From positions 6,081,501 to 6,145,500 of the forward strand of contig NZ_JAPEMB010000001.1 of NCBI RefSeq assembly GCF_026343125.1: DNA of 64,000 bases. Reading direction: 5' to 3'. Below, piece by piece: positions 8,074 through 16,961 of the stretch; within the stretch, counting starts at the first letter, position 1; each line of letters starts with the position of its first letter. The translations under genes were made by a program, and so were the position numbers. The notes beneath the pieces were generated by a model, which ran no database searches, was not told the DNA's origin, and worked only from the letters and a program-made list of their open reading frames with translations. This stretch comes from Streptomyces sp. NBC_00094. GTDB lineage: Bacteria; Actinomycetota; Actinomycetes; Streptomycetales; Streptomycetaceae.

Positions 8074-10233
8074 ATGGACAACCAGGAGCTCCGCGCCGAA
8101 GCCGATGCCATCCTCGCTGAGCTCGTCGGCACCCCAGGGGGCTCGGCGCGCCTGCGGGAGGACCAGTGGCAGGCGGTGGCGGCTCTGGTCGAGGAGCGCC
8201 GCCGTGCCCTGGTGGTGCAGCGCACCGGCTGGGGAAAGTCGGCGGTGTACTTCGTCGCCACGGCGCTGCTGCGGCGGCGCGGCTCCGGTCCCACCGTGAT
8301 CATCTCGCCGCTCCTGGCGCTGATGCGCAACCAGGTCGAGTCGGCGGCGCGCGCCGGCATCCAGGCGCGCACCATCAACTCGGCCAACCCGGAGGAATGG
8401 GACACCATCTACGAGGAGGTCGAGCGCGGCGAGACCGACGTGCTCCTCGTCAGTCCCGAACGCCTCAATTCCGTCGACTTCCGCGAGCAGGTCCTGCCCA
8501 AGCTCGCGGCCACGACCGGTCTCCTGGTGGTCGACGAGGCGCACTGCATCTCGGACTGGGGGCACGACTTCCGGCCCGACTACCGCCGGCTGCGGGCGAT
8601 GCTCGCCGAGCTCGCCCCCGGCGTGCCGGTGCTGGCCACCACCGCGACGGCCAACGCGCGCGTGACCGCGGACGTGGCCGAGCAGCTGGGCACCGGGGCC
8701 GGCGAGGCCCTTGTCCTGCGCGGCCCGCTGGACCGGGAGAGCCTGCGCCTCGGCGTGGTCCGGCTGCCGGACGCCGCGCACCGCCTGGCCTGGCTCGCCG
8801 AGCACCTGAACGAGCTGCAGGGATCCGGGATCATCTACGCCCTCACCGTGGCCGCCGCCGAGGAGGCGACCGCCTTCCTGCGCCAGCGCGGCTTCACGGT
8901 GGCCTCCTACACGGGACGCACGGAGAACGCCGACCGGCTGCAGGCCGAGGTCGACCTCCAGGAGAACCGGGTCAAGGCGCTGGTCGCGACATCGGCGCTG
9001 GGCATGGGCTTCGACAAGCCCGACCTCGGCTTCGTGGTGCACCTGGGGTCGCCCTCCTCTCCCATCGCCTACTACCAGCAGGTCGGTCGAGCCGGTCGCG
9101 GGGTCGAGCACGCCGACGTCCTGCTGCTGCCGGGCGCGGAGGACGAGGCCATCTGGCGCTACTTCGCCGATACGGCCTTCCCGCCCGAGGCCCAGGTCCG
9201 GCAGACCCTCTCGGCCCTCGCCGACGCGGGCCGGGCGCTCTCCGTGCCCGCCCTGGAGGCGGCGGTGGACCTTCGTCGCACCCGGCTGGAGACCATGCTG
9301 AAGGTCCTCGACGTGGACGGGGCCGTCAAGAGGGTGAAGGGCGGATGGACCTCCACCGGGCGGGAGTGGACCTACGACTCCGAGCGGTACGCGTGGGTGG
9401 CCCGGCAGCGGGCGGCCGAGCAGCAGGCCATGCGCGACTACGTGAGCACGTCCGGGTGCCGGATGGAGTTCCTGCGCCGCCAGCTCGACGACGAGGGAGC
9501 CGTCCCGTGCGGCCGCTGTGACAACTGCGCGGGGCCCTGGGCGGACTCCTCCGTCTCCTCCGAGACGCTGACCGGGGCCGCGAAGGAGCTGGACCGCCCG
9601 GGTGTGGAGGTCGAGCCGCGCCGGATGTGGCCGACCGGGATGCCCGCGCTGGGCATCAACCTCAAGGGGCGCATCCCCGCCGGAGAGCAGTGCTCCACCG
9701 GGCGGGCCCTGGGGCGGCTCTCGGACATCGGCTGGGGCAACCGGCTGCGCCCGCTGCTCGCCGACAACACGCCCGACGGCCCGGTCCCGGACGACGTCCT
9801 GAAGGCCGCGGTGGCCGTCCTCGCCGACTGGGCGCGCTCCCCGGGCGGCTGGGCGCCGAACGTCCAGGACGCCGGCGCCCGGCCGGTGGGCGTCGTCGCC
9901 GTACCGTCCATGACCCGCCCGCACTTGGTCGGCTCCCTCGCCCAGGGCATCGCGACCGTCGGCCGCCTGCCCTTCCTGGGCACCCTGACCTACACGGGGC
10001 CCGAGGGCGCGCACGCGGCACGCCGCAGCAACTCCGCCCAGCGTCTGCGGGCGCTTTCCGGGGCCTTCGCCGTCCCGGAGGAGCTGGCCGCCGCCCTGGC
10101 GGGTTCTCCCGGTCCGGTCCTGCTCGTGGACGACTCCACCGACTCCGGCTGGACCCTCGCCGTCGCCGCCCGCCTGCTCCGTCAGGCCGGCGCCCAGCAG
10201 GTGCTTCCGCTGGTCCTCGCCGCCGCGGGCTGA
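8074..10233 (+). CDS. recQ: RecQ-family ATP-dependent DNA helicase with C-terminal phosphoribosyltransferase-like domain
   Basis: A 719-residue 3'-to-5' DNA helicase acting in recombination and repair. Residues ~20-350 form the two RecA-like domains: Walker A RTGWGKSAVYF (50-60), DEAH box at 154-157 in VVDEAHCISDWGHDF, and GMGFDKPDLGFVVHLG with QQVGRAGRG for motifs V and VI. A RecQ zinc-binding region follows, with Cys462, Cys479, Cys482 and Cys485 (CGRCDNC). In place of an HRDC domain, residues ~560-719 end in VLLVDDSTDSGWTL (682-695), which matches the PRPP-binding loop of type I phosphoribosyltransferases. The start at ATG 8074 has ggaggg directly upstream. Confidence 0.9.
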   Translation: MDNQELRAEADAILAELVGTPGGSARLREDQWQAVAALVEERRRALVVQRTGWGKSAVYFVATALLRRRGSGPTVIISPLLALMRNQVESAARAGIQARTINSANPEEWDTIYEEVERGETDVLLVSPERLNSVDFREQVLPKLAATTGLLVVDEAHCISDWGHDFRPDYRRLRAMLAELAPGVPVLATTATANARVTADVAEQLGTGAGEALVLRGPLDRESLRLGVVRLPDAAHRLAWLAEHLNELQGSGIIYALTVAAAEEATAFLRQRGFTVASYTGRTENADRLQAEVDLQENRVKALVATSALGMGFDKPDLGFVVHLGSPSSPIAYYQQVGRAGRGVEHADVLLLPGAEDEAIWRYFADTAFPPEAQVRQTLSALADAGRALSVPALEAAVDLRRTRLETMLKVLDVDGAVKRVKGGWTSTGREWTYDSERYAWVARQRAAEQQAMRDYVSTSGCRMEFLRRQLDDEGAVPCGRCDNCAGPWADSSVSSETLTGAAKELDRPGVEVEPRRMWPTGMPALGINLKGRIPAGEQCSTGRALGRLSDIGWGNRLRPLLADNTPDGPVPDDVLKAAVAVLADWARSPGGWAPNVQDAGARPVGVVAVPSMTRPHLVGSLAQGIATVGRLPFLGTLTYTGPEGAHAARRSNSAQRLRALSGAFAVPEELAAALAGSPGPVLLVDDSTDSGWTLAVAARLLRQAGAQQVLPLVLAAAG

Positions 10234-10296
10234 GCACCTTTAGCACCGTCACGCGGTCACGAGCATAGGGGTTTCGATCCCGTCGCACGGCCGCCC

Positions 10297-10305
10297 TGTG
10301 GACAA
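10297..10305 (-). promoter_or_regulatory. putative DnaA box 1
   Basis: On the minus strand this reads ttgtccaca, the DnaA-box form preferred in high-GC Streptomyces. It lies between recQ and the DUF4192 gene, 33 bases from a second box in the opposite orientation. Confidence 0.55.
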
Positions 10306-10338
10306 CTCCACGGGGCGGCAGATGCCGCATTCCCGGAG

Positions 10339-10347
10339 TTATCCACA
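10339..10347 (+). promoter_or_regulatory. putative DnaA box 2
   Basis: Reads ttatccaca, the classical bacterial DnaA consensus, 40 bases upstream of the DUF4192 start codon. It is oriented opposite to box 1. Confidence 0.55.
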
Positions 10348-10387
10348 GGGGTTTCGGAAATCGGGAGATCACGAGACCGTCCTGACC

Positions 10388-11830
10388 ATGAACGCGAATC
10401 ACCACGAACCCAGTGGACTTTCCCGTACCCAGCGGATCACCCTGCGCGGCCCGGCCGAACTGGCCGACGCCCTGCCCTACATGCTGGGCTTCCACCCCAG
10501 CGACTCCGTCGTCCTGGTCGCTCTCCACGGTGAACGCGGCCGCTTCGGCGGCCGGGTCAGGCTCGGCATCCCGCGCTCGCCCGGCGAATGGGCGTCCACC
10601 GCGGACCACCTCGCCGAATGCCTCGTCGAGGGCGGCGCCCGGCACGGCGCCAGGCCGGACGGGATCGTCGTCTTCCTGTGCCAGGACCCGGCGCCCGGCG
10701 AGACGGGCCACCGGGTCATGGAGCGGCTGCGCCCCTTTGCGCAGCGACTGCGGACGGCCTGCGGCGCCCTCGACATCCCCGTCTACGAAGCCCTCTGCAT
10801 CTCCGACGGTCTCTACTTCTCCTACTGCTGCCCGGACGAGCGGTGCTGCCCGCCCGGCGGTACGCCCCTGGCGCTCAACGGCACCTCGGTGGCGGCGGCG
10901 TCCGCCGCTTACGCCGGCCTCCAGGTGCGTGGCTCTCTCCGGGACATGGAGGCCCGACTCAAGCCGTACGGCACGCCCGGGGACGAACAGCAGCGCGCCG
11001 CCCTCGACGCGGCGGCCGCCGCGATCGTGCCCCGCATCCTCGAAGGCCCGCCGGGACAGGGGCGGGAAGAGGTGCGCGAGGCGACGCTGCGCACCGCGCG
11101 CGAGATCCTCCGGCGGTTCGCCAATCCGGTGCGCGGGTCGTCCGGGGACCGTCCTGCCGATGGTGCGACGTCCCGGTCCCGGCCCTCCGGCGGGGCGGAG
11201 GCGCAGGCGAGGACCGCAGAGGGCGTGATGGCGACGGACGCGGCCGACGACGCTCTGATCGGGACCGAAGAGGCGGCCGCGATCATCCTGGGCCTCCAGG
11301 ACCGGGCCACCCGGGACCGCGCCGCCGAATGGATGGAGGGCTGGGAGGGCACCGCCGCGCTGCGGCTCTGGCGCGTACTGGCCCGACGCTGCGTCACCCC
11401 CTACGAGGAGCACGCCGCCGCGCCGCTCACCCTCGCGGGCTGGACGGCCTGGTCCACCGGCGACGAGCCGACCGCCCGGGTAGCCCTGGGACTCGCGCTC
11501 GACGCCGACCCCGAGTACGTCTTCGCCCGACTGCTGCACCAGGCGTGCAACGAAGGCCTGGACCCCGAGTCGCTCCGCTCCTGTCTGCGGAGCGAGCGGG
11601 ACTCCCGGACGCCCGTGGAGCAGGCCGCTCCGTCGCCCTCCCGGCGGGTCACGACCCGCACGGCCCGCCCGCAGGGGGTCCGGCAGAGCCTCAGGAAGCC
11701 CGGGCGGCAGACCGGCGGCAGGGAGCGCGGGACATCGGCCGGAGTCCGGCCGAGCGGCCCCGCCACGGGCAGGCCGGGGAGCGGTGCCCCGCGCCACGGA
11801 GGGCAGCGCGGCAGCAGGAGCGGTCGATGA
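10388..11830 (+). CDS. DUF4192 domain-containing protein
   Basis: A 480-residue protein of the actinobacterial DUF4192 family. The opening segment RITLRGPAELADALPYMLGF followed by PSDSVVLVAL is the family's hallmark (residues ~15-45). A later region holds a Cys-rich motif, CCPDERCCPPGG (near residues 146-157), which could bind a metal. Residues ~290-400 include TPR-like alanine-rich helices (EEAAAIILGLQDRATRDRAAEWMEGW). The C-terminal ~80 residues are Arg/Gly/Pro-rich and probably disordered. No enzymatic function is known to me. The ATG at 10388 precedes the conserved domain by about a dozen residues. Two DnaA boxes lie within 91 bases upstream. Confidence 0.8.
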   Translation: MNANHHEPSGLSRTQRITLRGPAELADALPYMLGFHPSDSVVLVALHGERGRFGGRVRLGIPRSPGEWASTADHLAECLVEGGARHGARPDGIVVFLCQDPAPGETGHRVMERLRPFAQRLRTACGALDIPVYEALCISDGLYFSYCCPDERCCPPGGTPLALNGTSVAAASAAYAGLQVRGSLRDMEARLKPYGTPGDEQQRAALDAAAAAIVPRILEGPPGQGREEVREATLRTAREILRRFANPVRGSSGDRPADGATSRSRPSGGAEAQARTAEGVMATDAADDALIGTEEAAAIILGLQDRATRDRAAEWMEGWEGTAALRLWRVLARRCVTPYEEHAAAPLTLAGWTAWSTGDEPTARVALGLALDADPEYVFARLLHQACNEGLDPESLRSCLRSERDSRTPVEQAAPSPSRRVTTRTARPQGVRQSLRKPGRQTGGRERGTSAGVRPSGPATGRPGSGAPRHGGQRGSRSGR

Positions 11831-11945
11831 CGACCGTGACCCGGCCGCCCACGCGCGCGTTCACCTCTCTGGCGGTGTCGGACGAACCGTGCCGCCGTCA
11901 CGCCGCCGGCCGCCCGGACCGTACAGAGAGCACCCCATACCCGCC

Positions 11946-14021
11946 ATGGCCCTCAGCCCCGTCCCGGCCCCCGGACGCCCCGCAGGACACCCGAAGGGGC
12001 TCACGCACGGACCCCCGTCCGGCGTGGGCTCGGCGCCGTCCCGCGCGGCGCGGCCGGGGGAGCTGCCCTCGGTGCACGGCGCGCTCCTCTGCGTGGCCCT
12101 GCCCGCCCTCGCCGTCTGTGCCGAGCACGGGCAGCTCACCGGCGAGGGGCCCGAGGGCGTGTACGCGGCGGGAAGACGGCTCCTGTCCCGCTGCGTCCTG
12201 CGGGTGGCGGGGCGCGAACCCGTCACCCTCCAAGGCCGCATGGCGGGCGCCGACCGGGCGGTGTTCCTCGGCGTGCTGCGTGTCCCCGGGGACACGGGGC
12301 CGGATCCCGGGCTCGCCGTCGAGCGCTCACGAGGCGCCGACGGAACCGAGCGCATCACCCTGCGCAATGCGACCGCCCGCACCCTCCGCCTCCCCGTGGA
12401 GATCGCTCTGGGCACGGATCTCGCGGACCTGGGCGCGGTCGCGACCGGCCGGACGGGACCCGAGCTCACCCCGAGCGTCCACGGCACCGGACTGCGCTGG
12501 ACCGCGGGCGACGGACGGTCCGCCGCCGTCACCGCGGACCCGCCGCCCATGGACTCCCTGGCGGCGGCCGGCGTCCTGCGCTGGGAGGCCGAGCTGGCGC
12601 CGGGAGCCCCGTTCACGATCCACCTGCGGGTACGTGACGACCGCCCGGCCGGGCCGGTGCCCGCCTCGGGAGGACGCTTCGGACGGCCCGGCGGCCACCT
12701 CCTCGCGGAGGCGCTGGCCGAGGGCGACGACCCACGCCCGGGGGAGCTGCTCCGCGCCGCCGTCGAGGACCTGCGGGCCCTGCTCCAGCGAGACCCCGCC
12801 CACCCCGCCGACGTCCACCTCGCGGCCGGCGTCCCCTGGCGTTGCGGACCGGTCACCGCCGAGGCGCTCTGGGCCGCCCGCATGGCCCTGCCCCTCGGGA
12901 CCAGGCTCGCCGCCACCACGCTCCGCGCGCTGTGCCGCACCCAACTCCAGGGCACCGGACCCGAGTCCGGCCGCCTCGCCGGACCCCTCCGGGACGCAGG
13001 TCCGCACCTTCCGCCCCGCTGCACGGGCATCGAGGCCACCCTCGCCGTGCCGGCCGTCCTCGCCGAGGCCCGCCGCTGGGGCCTGCCCACCGCGGATCTG
13101 GAGGAGCTGCTCCCGGCGGCGGAGCGCTGCCTCGGCTGGCTGCGCCGCACGGTCGCCCGGGACGGCTTCGTATCCGACCCGGGGCCCGCCGGTCCCTGGC
13201 GGGCGGAGACCCAGGCGCACGCGCACCGCGCGGCCCTGCTCGGCGCGGACCTGCTCGACGCCTGCGGGCGGCCCGGGGGAGACGCTCTGCGCGAGTCGTC
13301 GCGGACACTGCGCGAGGGGTTCCGTCGGGAGTTCTGGCTCGACGACCGGGCAGGGGGCCGGCCGGCCGTCGCCCGCGCTCCGGGCGGTCGGACATGGTCC
13401 CAGTGGGGCGGCTGGGCCGCGCATTTGCTCGACACCGGACTGCTGGGCGGCGGGCGGTACGCGCAGGGCCTGCTGGACAGGGCGGAGACCGAGCAGGTGG
13501 CCAGACAGCTTGCCACGCCTGCCCTCGACTCCGGCTGGGGCCTGCGCGGACTGGGCACCAAGGAACCGGGATACAACCCCTTCGGCCACCGGGCCGGCGC
13601 GGTCCGGGTGCACGAGACGGCGGTCGCCGTGGCGGGCCTCGCCGCCGCCGGCCACGAGAAGGAGGCCGCCTCCCTGCTGCGCGGACTGCTCGACGCCGCG
13701 GAGGCCTTCGCGCATCGGCTTCCCGAGATGTACGCGGGGGAGCAGCGGACGGCCGGATCGCGTCCGGTGCCGCACCCGGCCGCGTGCCGACCCGCGGCCG
13801 TCGCGGCCGCCGGGGCGGTGCAGGCCCTCGTCACGCTCGCCGGGATCCGGCCCGACGCGCCGGGGCGCTCCGTGTCGGTGCACCCCATGCCCTCGGCCCC
13901 GCTGGGCGCGATTCGACTGTCGGGGCTCGTGGTGGCGGGAGAGCCCTTCGCCGTGCGGGTCGGCAGGCTCGGTCTCGGTATGGTCGAGGAGGCCGCAGAG
14001 GGCCTTCAGCTGGGGGTGTGA
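11946..14021 (+). CDS. glycogen debranching enzyme N-terminal-like / amylo-alpha-1,6-glucosidase-like protein
   Basis: A 691-residue protein. After a ~45-residue Pro/Gly-rich leader, residues ~50-240 form a beta-rich domain starting VHGALLCVALPALAVCAEHGQL with EGVYAAGRRLLSRCVLRV; this is the pattern of the glycogen-debranching N-terminal domain. Residues ~290-650 resemble an (alpha/alpha)6 barrel of GH15/GH63-like glucosidases, with GPWRAETQAHAHRAALLG, FWLDDRAGG and GYNPFGHRAGAVRVHET. The likely role is hydrolysis of alpha-glucosidic branch points, but the catalytic acids cannot be placed with certainty. No signal peptide is obvious. The start at ATG 11946 is uncertain; longer in-frame starts exist upstream. 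Confidence 0.72.
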   Translation: MALSPVPAPGRPAGHPKGLTHGPPSGVGSAPSRAARPGELPSVHGALLCVALPALAVCAEHGQLTGEGPEGVYAAGRRLLSRCVLRVAGREPVTLQGRMAGADRAVFLGVLRVPGDTGPDPGLAVERSRGADGTERITLRNATARTLRLPVEIALGTDLADLGAVATGRTGPELTPSVHGTGLRWTAGDGRSAAVTADPPPMDSLAAAGVLRWEAELAPGAPFTIHLRVRDDRPAGPVPASGGRFGRPGGHLLAEALAEGDDPRPGELLRAAVEDLRALLQRDPAHPADVHLAAGVPWRCGPVTAEALWAARMALPLGTRLAATTLRALCRTQLQGTGPESGRLAGPLRDAGPHLPPRCTGIEATLAVPAVLAEARRWGLPTADLEELLPAAERCLGWLRRTVARDGFVSDPGPAGPWRAETQAHAHRAALLGADLLDACGRPGGDALRESSRTLREGFRREFWLDDRAGGRPAVARAPGGRTWSQWGGWAAHLLDTGLLGGGRYAQGLLDRAETEQVARQLATPALDSGWGLRGLGTKEPGYNPFGHRAGAVRVHETAVAVAGLAAAGHEKEAASLLRGLLDAAEAFAHRLPEMYAGEQRTAGSRPVPHPAACRPAAVAAAGAVQALVTLAGIRPDAPGRSVSVHPMPSAPLGAIRLSGLVVAGEPFAVRVGRLGLGMVEEAAEGLQLGV

Positions 14022-14098
14022 CGGGATGCCGGGCGCAGACACGACGGAAGCTTCACGGCGCGACGAAGAAGTCGCCGCCGATCACTCTCCGAGGCGTG

Positions 14099-14126
14099 TT
14101 TATCGTCAGGGAGACGACTATGATCG
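14099..14126. promoter_or_regulatory. possible operator before the Nudix regulator gene
   Basis: The sequence ttatcgtcagggagacgact contains an imperfect inverted repeat (atcgtc / gacgac) centred about 20 bases before the start codon. NrtR-type regulators bind palindromes near their targets; the fit here is weak. Confidence 0.3.
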
Positions 14127-14130
14127 CGGC

Positions 14131-14916
14131 ATGTCTCCCTACGACCCGTCGGCCTTTCCGCCTTTCGCTGTCACCGTCGACCTGGTCGTGCTCACCGTGC
14201 GGCGCCACGCGCTCTGCACGCTGGTCGTGCGGAGGGGAGAAGCACCGTTCCAGGGGTGCTGGGCGCTCCCCGGCGGCTTCGTCCGCGAGGGTGAGGACCT
14301 CGGCGCCGCGGCCGCCCGCGAGCTGATCGAGGAGACCGGTCTCCACGCCCACGACCCGGGCGATCCGCCGCCCGTGGAGGGCAACGGCGCGCACCTCGAG
14401 CAGCTGGCGACGTACGGGGCTCCCGACCGTGACCCGCGGATGCGGGTGGTCAGCGTCGCGCACCTGGCGCTCGCCCCGGACCTTCCCGCCCCGAGGGCCG
14501 GCGGGGACGCGAACAGCGCCCGCTGGGCCCCGGTCGAGGAGCTGCTCGGCGAGGACGTGGCAGCCGGAGCGGAGGCCGAGAGGGAAGGGGGCGGAGGAGC
14601 CGAGCCGCTCGCCTTCGACCACGCCCGGATCCTCGCCGACGGAGTGGAGCGGGCCCGTTCCAAGATCGAGTACTCCTCCCTCGCCACGGCGTTCTGCCCG
14701 CCGGAGTTCACGGTCGGAGAGCTGCGGCGCGTCTACGAGGCCGTCTGGGGCGTCGCCCTGGACCCGCGCAACTTCCATCGCAAGGTGACCGGCACGCCCG
14801 GCTTCCTCGTCCCGGCCGGTGGCACCACGACCCGTCAGGGAGGGCGCCCCGCCCAGCTCTTCCGGGCAGGTGGGGCCACCCTCCTCAACCCGCCGATGCT
14901 GCGCCCCGAGGTCTGA
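14131..14916 (+). CDS. Nudix-domain transcriptional regulator, NrtR type
   Basis: A 261-residue protein with an N-terminal Nudix domain and a C-terminal winged-helix domain. The Nudix box at residues 49-71 is complete (G-x5-E-x7-RELIEETGL), so pyrophosphatase activity is possible, perhaps on ADP-ribose. Residues ~180-250 (KIEYSSLATAFCPPEFTVGE, then LRRVYEAVWGVALDPRNF and FHRKV) match the DNA-binding domain of NrtR, the ADP-ribose-responsive repressor of NAD metabolism. In NrtR proteins the Nudix box is often degenerate; here it is intact. No NAD-biosynthesis gene is adjacent, so a target cannot be read from context. The start is the ATG at 14131. Confidence 0.85.
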   Translation: MSPYDPSAFPPFAVTVDLVVLTVRRHALCTLVVRRGEAPFQGCWALPGGFVREGEDLGAAAARELIEETGLHAHDPGDPPPVEGNGAHLEQLATYGAPDRDPRMRVVSVAHLALAPDLPAPRAGGDANSARWAPVEELLGEDVAAGAEAEREGGGGAEPLAFDHARILADGVERARSKIEYSSLATAFCPPEFTVGELRRVYEAVWGVALDPRNFHRKVTGTPGFLVPAGGTTTRQGGRPAQLFRAGGATLLNPPMLRPEV

Positions 14917-15037
14917 TCGACCCGCTGTTCCGGCGCCCCAGGTGTCAACCCTGCGCCGAAAGTCCGAAATGTAGCGTTATCTTGCTGCGGTAGCGCCGCC
15001 CTGCCGCGGAGCGGTGTCACCTACCGCGAGAGAAGCG

Positions 15038-16864
15038 ATGCTCCAGGCAATCGGACTGACCAGCACTCCCCGCCGTGATCGCCCGCCCGTCGTGGACGAT
15101 CTGACCTTCGAGGCGCGGCCCGGCGCAGTGACCGCGCTCCTCGGCCCGACGGGCTCCGGCAAGACCACCACGCTCCGGCTCATCCTCGAACTCGATCCGG
15201 GCCGCGGGATCACCTACTTCCGGGGCAGACCGCTGCATCGCGTCGCCCACCCGTCCCGCGAGGTCGGCGTGTTCCTCGGCGACGTACCAGGACACCCCTC
15301 CCGTACCCTCCGGGGGCAACTGCGGATGCTCTGCGCCGCGTCCGGAACTCCCCTCGCGCGGGCCGAGGAAGCGCTGCGCTCCGTGGGCCTCACCGGACTG
15401 GAGGGACGGAGGATCGGCACCCTGCCGCTCGGCGCGGACCGTCGACTCGGCCTGGCCTGCGCCCTGTTGGGCGCCCCGCACACCCTGCTGCTCGACGAGC
15501 CGGGCGCCGGCCTCTCCGCCGCCGAGAGCGCCTGGTTGTACGAACTCCTGCGCGCGCACGCGGCCGGCGGGGGAACGGTGCTCTACACCACGTGCGACCC
15601 CAAGGACGCGGCCCGGCACGCCGACCGGGTCGTCACTCTCGACGGCGGCCGTCTCGTCGCCGACCAGGACGCGACCGAGTTCGCGCGCACCCGGCTGCGG
15701 CCCCGGGTCGCGGTCCGCACCCCCCACGTCGCTCGACTGGCCGCGGCGGTGACTCAGGAGGCCAGGGCCGCCCGCCGGCCGGTCGAGGTGGTCGCGGAGG
15801 ACGGCAACCTGCTGTCGGTCTACGGCAGTGACTGCGCCGCCGTCGGCGACACCGCGTTCCGCCACGGTGTGGTGATCCACCGCCTCGCCGACGAGACCGG
15901 CGACACGGCGCCCGCTTCCCGCACTCCGAAGGACGCCACCCGCGAGCGCGGCGCTTCCGGACGGAACCACCCCGGGCAGGACCCTTCCGGGCAGGCCGCC
16001 TCAGGGCAAGGCCCCTCCGGAGCGGCCCCCTCCGGGCAGGATCCCGCCGAGCCTCGCGTTCCACCCTCCCGGGCCGCCGCCCGGAGGCCGGCGCGCTCGC
16101 CCTCGCGCCCACTCCGGTACGAGCTCCGCCGGCTCGTGGGCGTGCCGAGCACCCCGCTCGTCGTGGCGACGGTCCTGCTCGTCTCCGTGACCCTCGCGCT
16201 GCTCCTCGGGCGCGGGGGCGTGGCCGCGCTGCCCGCCGTCCTCGCGGGCTGGCCCGCGATCCTGCCGCTGCCGCCCGCCGCCCTCGGGGCCGGGCTGATC
16301 GGCGCCTGCTCCTTCGGGGAGGAGTACCGCTATCCCGCGCTCACGGCGGGCCGGGGCGCCGTGCCCCGCCGGCTCGGCCTGCTCCTGGCCAAGCTCGCGG
16401 TGTCGGCGGCCGTGGCCCTGGGCCTCGGGGGGCTCGTCGCGGCGGCCGACCTGGGGGCCCTGCGCCTCGTCTACGGCGGCGAGTTGATCCCTGTACCGGA
16501 GAACTGGCCTGCGCTCTGTGCGAGTTGGCTGGGGCTGCTCGTGGGCTGCGCCTGGGCGGGGGTGCTCGGGGCCGGAGTGTTCCGCGCCGCCGCCGCGGGC
16601 GTGGCCGCGGTCCTCGCCGTACCGGTGGCTTTCGTTCCGCTGCTGCAGAAGGTGCTGACGGGACCGTCGGTGCGGTCGGTCGCCGGACTGCCCGGGAGGT
16701 TGCGCGAGTTCGCCGGACCGCAGTGGCCTCCGGCCGCGGACCGGTGGTTGACGGGAGCGCTGCGGGTGGTCGGACAGCCCGCCGGGGTGGCGCTCTCGAT
16801 GGTGTTGACGGGGTTGCTCTGCGCCTATGTGTTCACCGGGCTTCACCGAAAGGCACGTTGGTGA
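15038..16864 (+). CDS. ABC transporter, fused ATP-binding and membrane domains
   Basis: A 608-residue one-piece exporter half. Residues 1-230 are an ABC ATPase: Walker A GPTGSGKT (36-43), Walker B LLLDEP with Asp153 and Glu154, and a D-loop-like GLSAAE. The usual LSGGQ signature is replaced by LPLGADRR, which is unusual. Residues ~305-340 are a tandem-repeat linker rich in PSGQ units. Residues ~365-608 hold about six hydrophobic segments, ending in a membrane domain of ABC-2 type. The substrate is unknown. Gene order (just before whiH) fits the ABC gene I recall in S. coelicolor. The start at ATG 15038 follows gagagaag. Confidence 0.82.
   Translation: MLQAIGLTSTPRRDRPPVVDDLTFEARPGAVTALLGPTGSGKTTTLRLILELDPGRGITYFRGRPLHRVAHPSREVGVFLGDVPGHPSRTLRGQLRMLCAASGTPLARAEEALRSVGLTGLEGRRIGTLPLGADRRLGLACALLGAPHTLLLDEPGAGLSAAESAWLYELLRAHAAGGGTVLYTTCDPKDAARHADRVVTLDGGRLVADQDATEFARTRLRPRVAVRTPHVARLAAAVTQEARAARRPVEVVAEDGNLLSVYGSDCAAVGDTAFRHGVVIHRLADETGDTAPASRTPKDATRERGASGRNHPGQDPSGQAASGQGPSGAAPSGQDPAEPRVPPSRAAARRPARSPSRPLRYELRRLVGVPSTPLVVATVLLVSVTLALLLGRGGVAALPAVLAGWPAILPLPPAALGAGLIGACSFGEEYRYPALTAGRGAVPRRLGLLLAKLAVSAAVALGLGGLVAAADLGALRLVYGGELIPVPENWPALCASWLGLLVGCAWAGVLGAGVFRAAAAGVAAVLAVPVAFVPLLQKVLTGPSVRSVAGLPGRLREFAGPQWPPAADRWLTGALRVVGQPAGVALSMVLTGLLCAYVFTGLHRKARW
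15952..16047 (+). repeat. degenerate 15-bp tandem repeat encoding a PSGQ-type linker
   Basis: About five or six imperfect copies of a 15-base unit (consensus around ccctccgggcaggac) encode Pro-Ser-Gly-Gln-Asp/Ala pentapeptides between the ATPase and membrane domains of the ABC transporter. Confidence 0.65.
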
Positions 16865-16906
16865 TCGAATTCGGACCGAAAGGTTCCGGATTCCGATCAA
16901 CTCTCT

Positions 16907-16961
16907 TAAAAATTGCCCACTATGTCCGATTAATCGTCAATTGTGTAGGGGGTGCCGATCA
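16907..16961 (+). promoter_or_regulatory. candidate WhiG (sigma-28 type) promoter region of whiH
   Basis: The 160-base gap before whiH is unusually AT-rich. It holds TAAA (16907-16910), then TCCGATTA after 14 bases, and GCCGATCA at 16954-16961. These resemble the sigma-WhiG consensus TAAA-N15-GCCGATAA; whiH is known to depend on WhiG in S. coelicolor. Which of the two -10-like elements is used cannot be decided here. Confidence 0.45.

Noticed and set aside
8023..10014. A 663-codon open frame antisense to recQ
   Set aside because: Long antisense frames are expected in high-GC DNA; its translation is rich in G, R, A, V and D with no domain pattern, while the plus strand encodes a complete RecQ.
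10588..14916. A 1442-codon frame spanning three genes on the plus strand
   Set aside because: It runs out of frame through the DUF4192 and debranching-like genes and is dominated by R, P, G and A. Only its last 261 codons (from 14131) form a real protein, the Nudix regulator.
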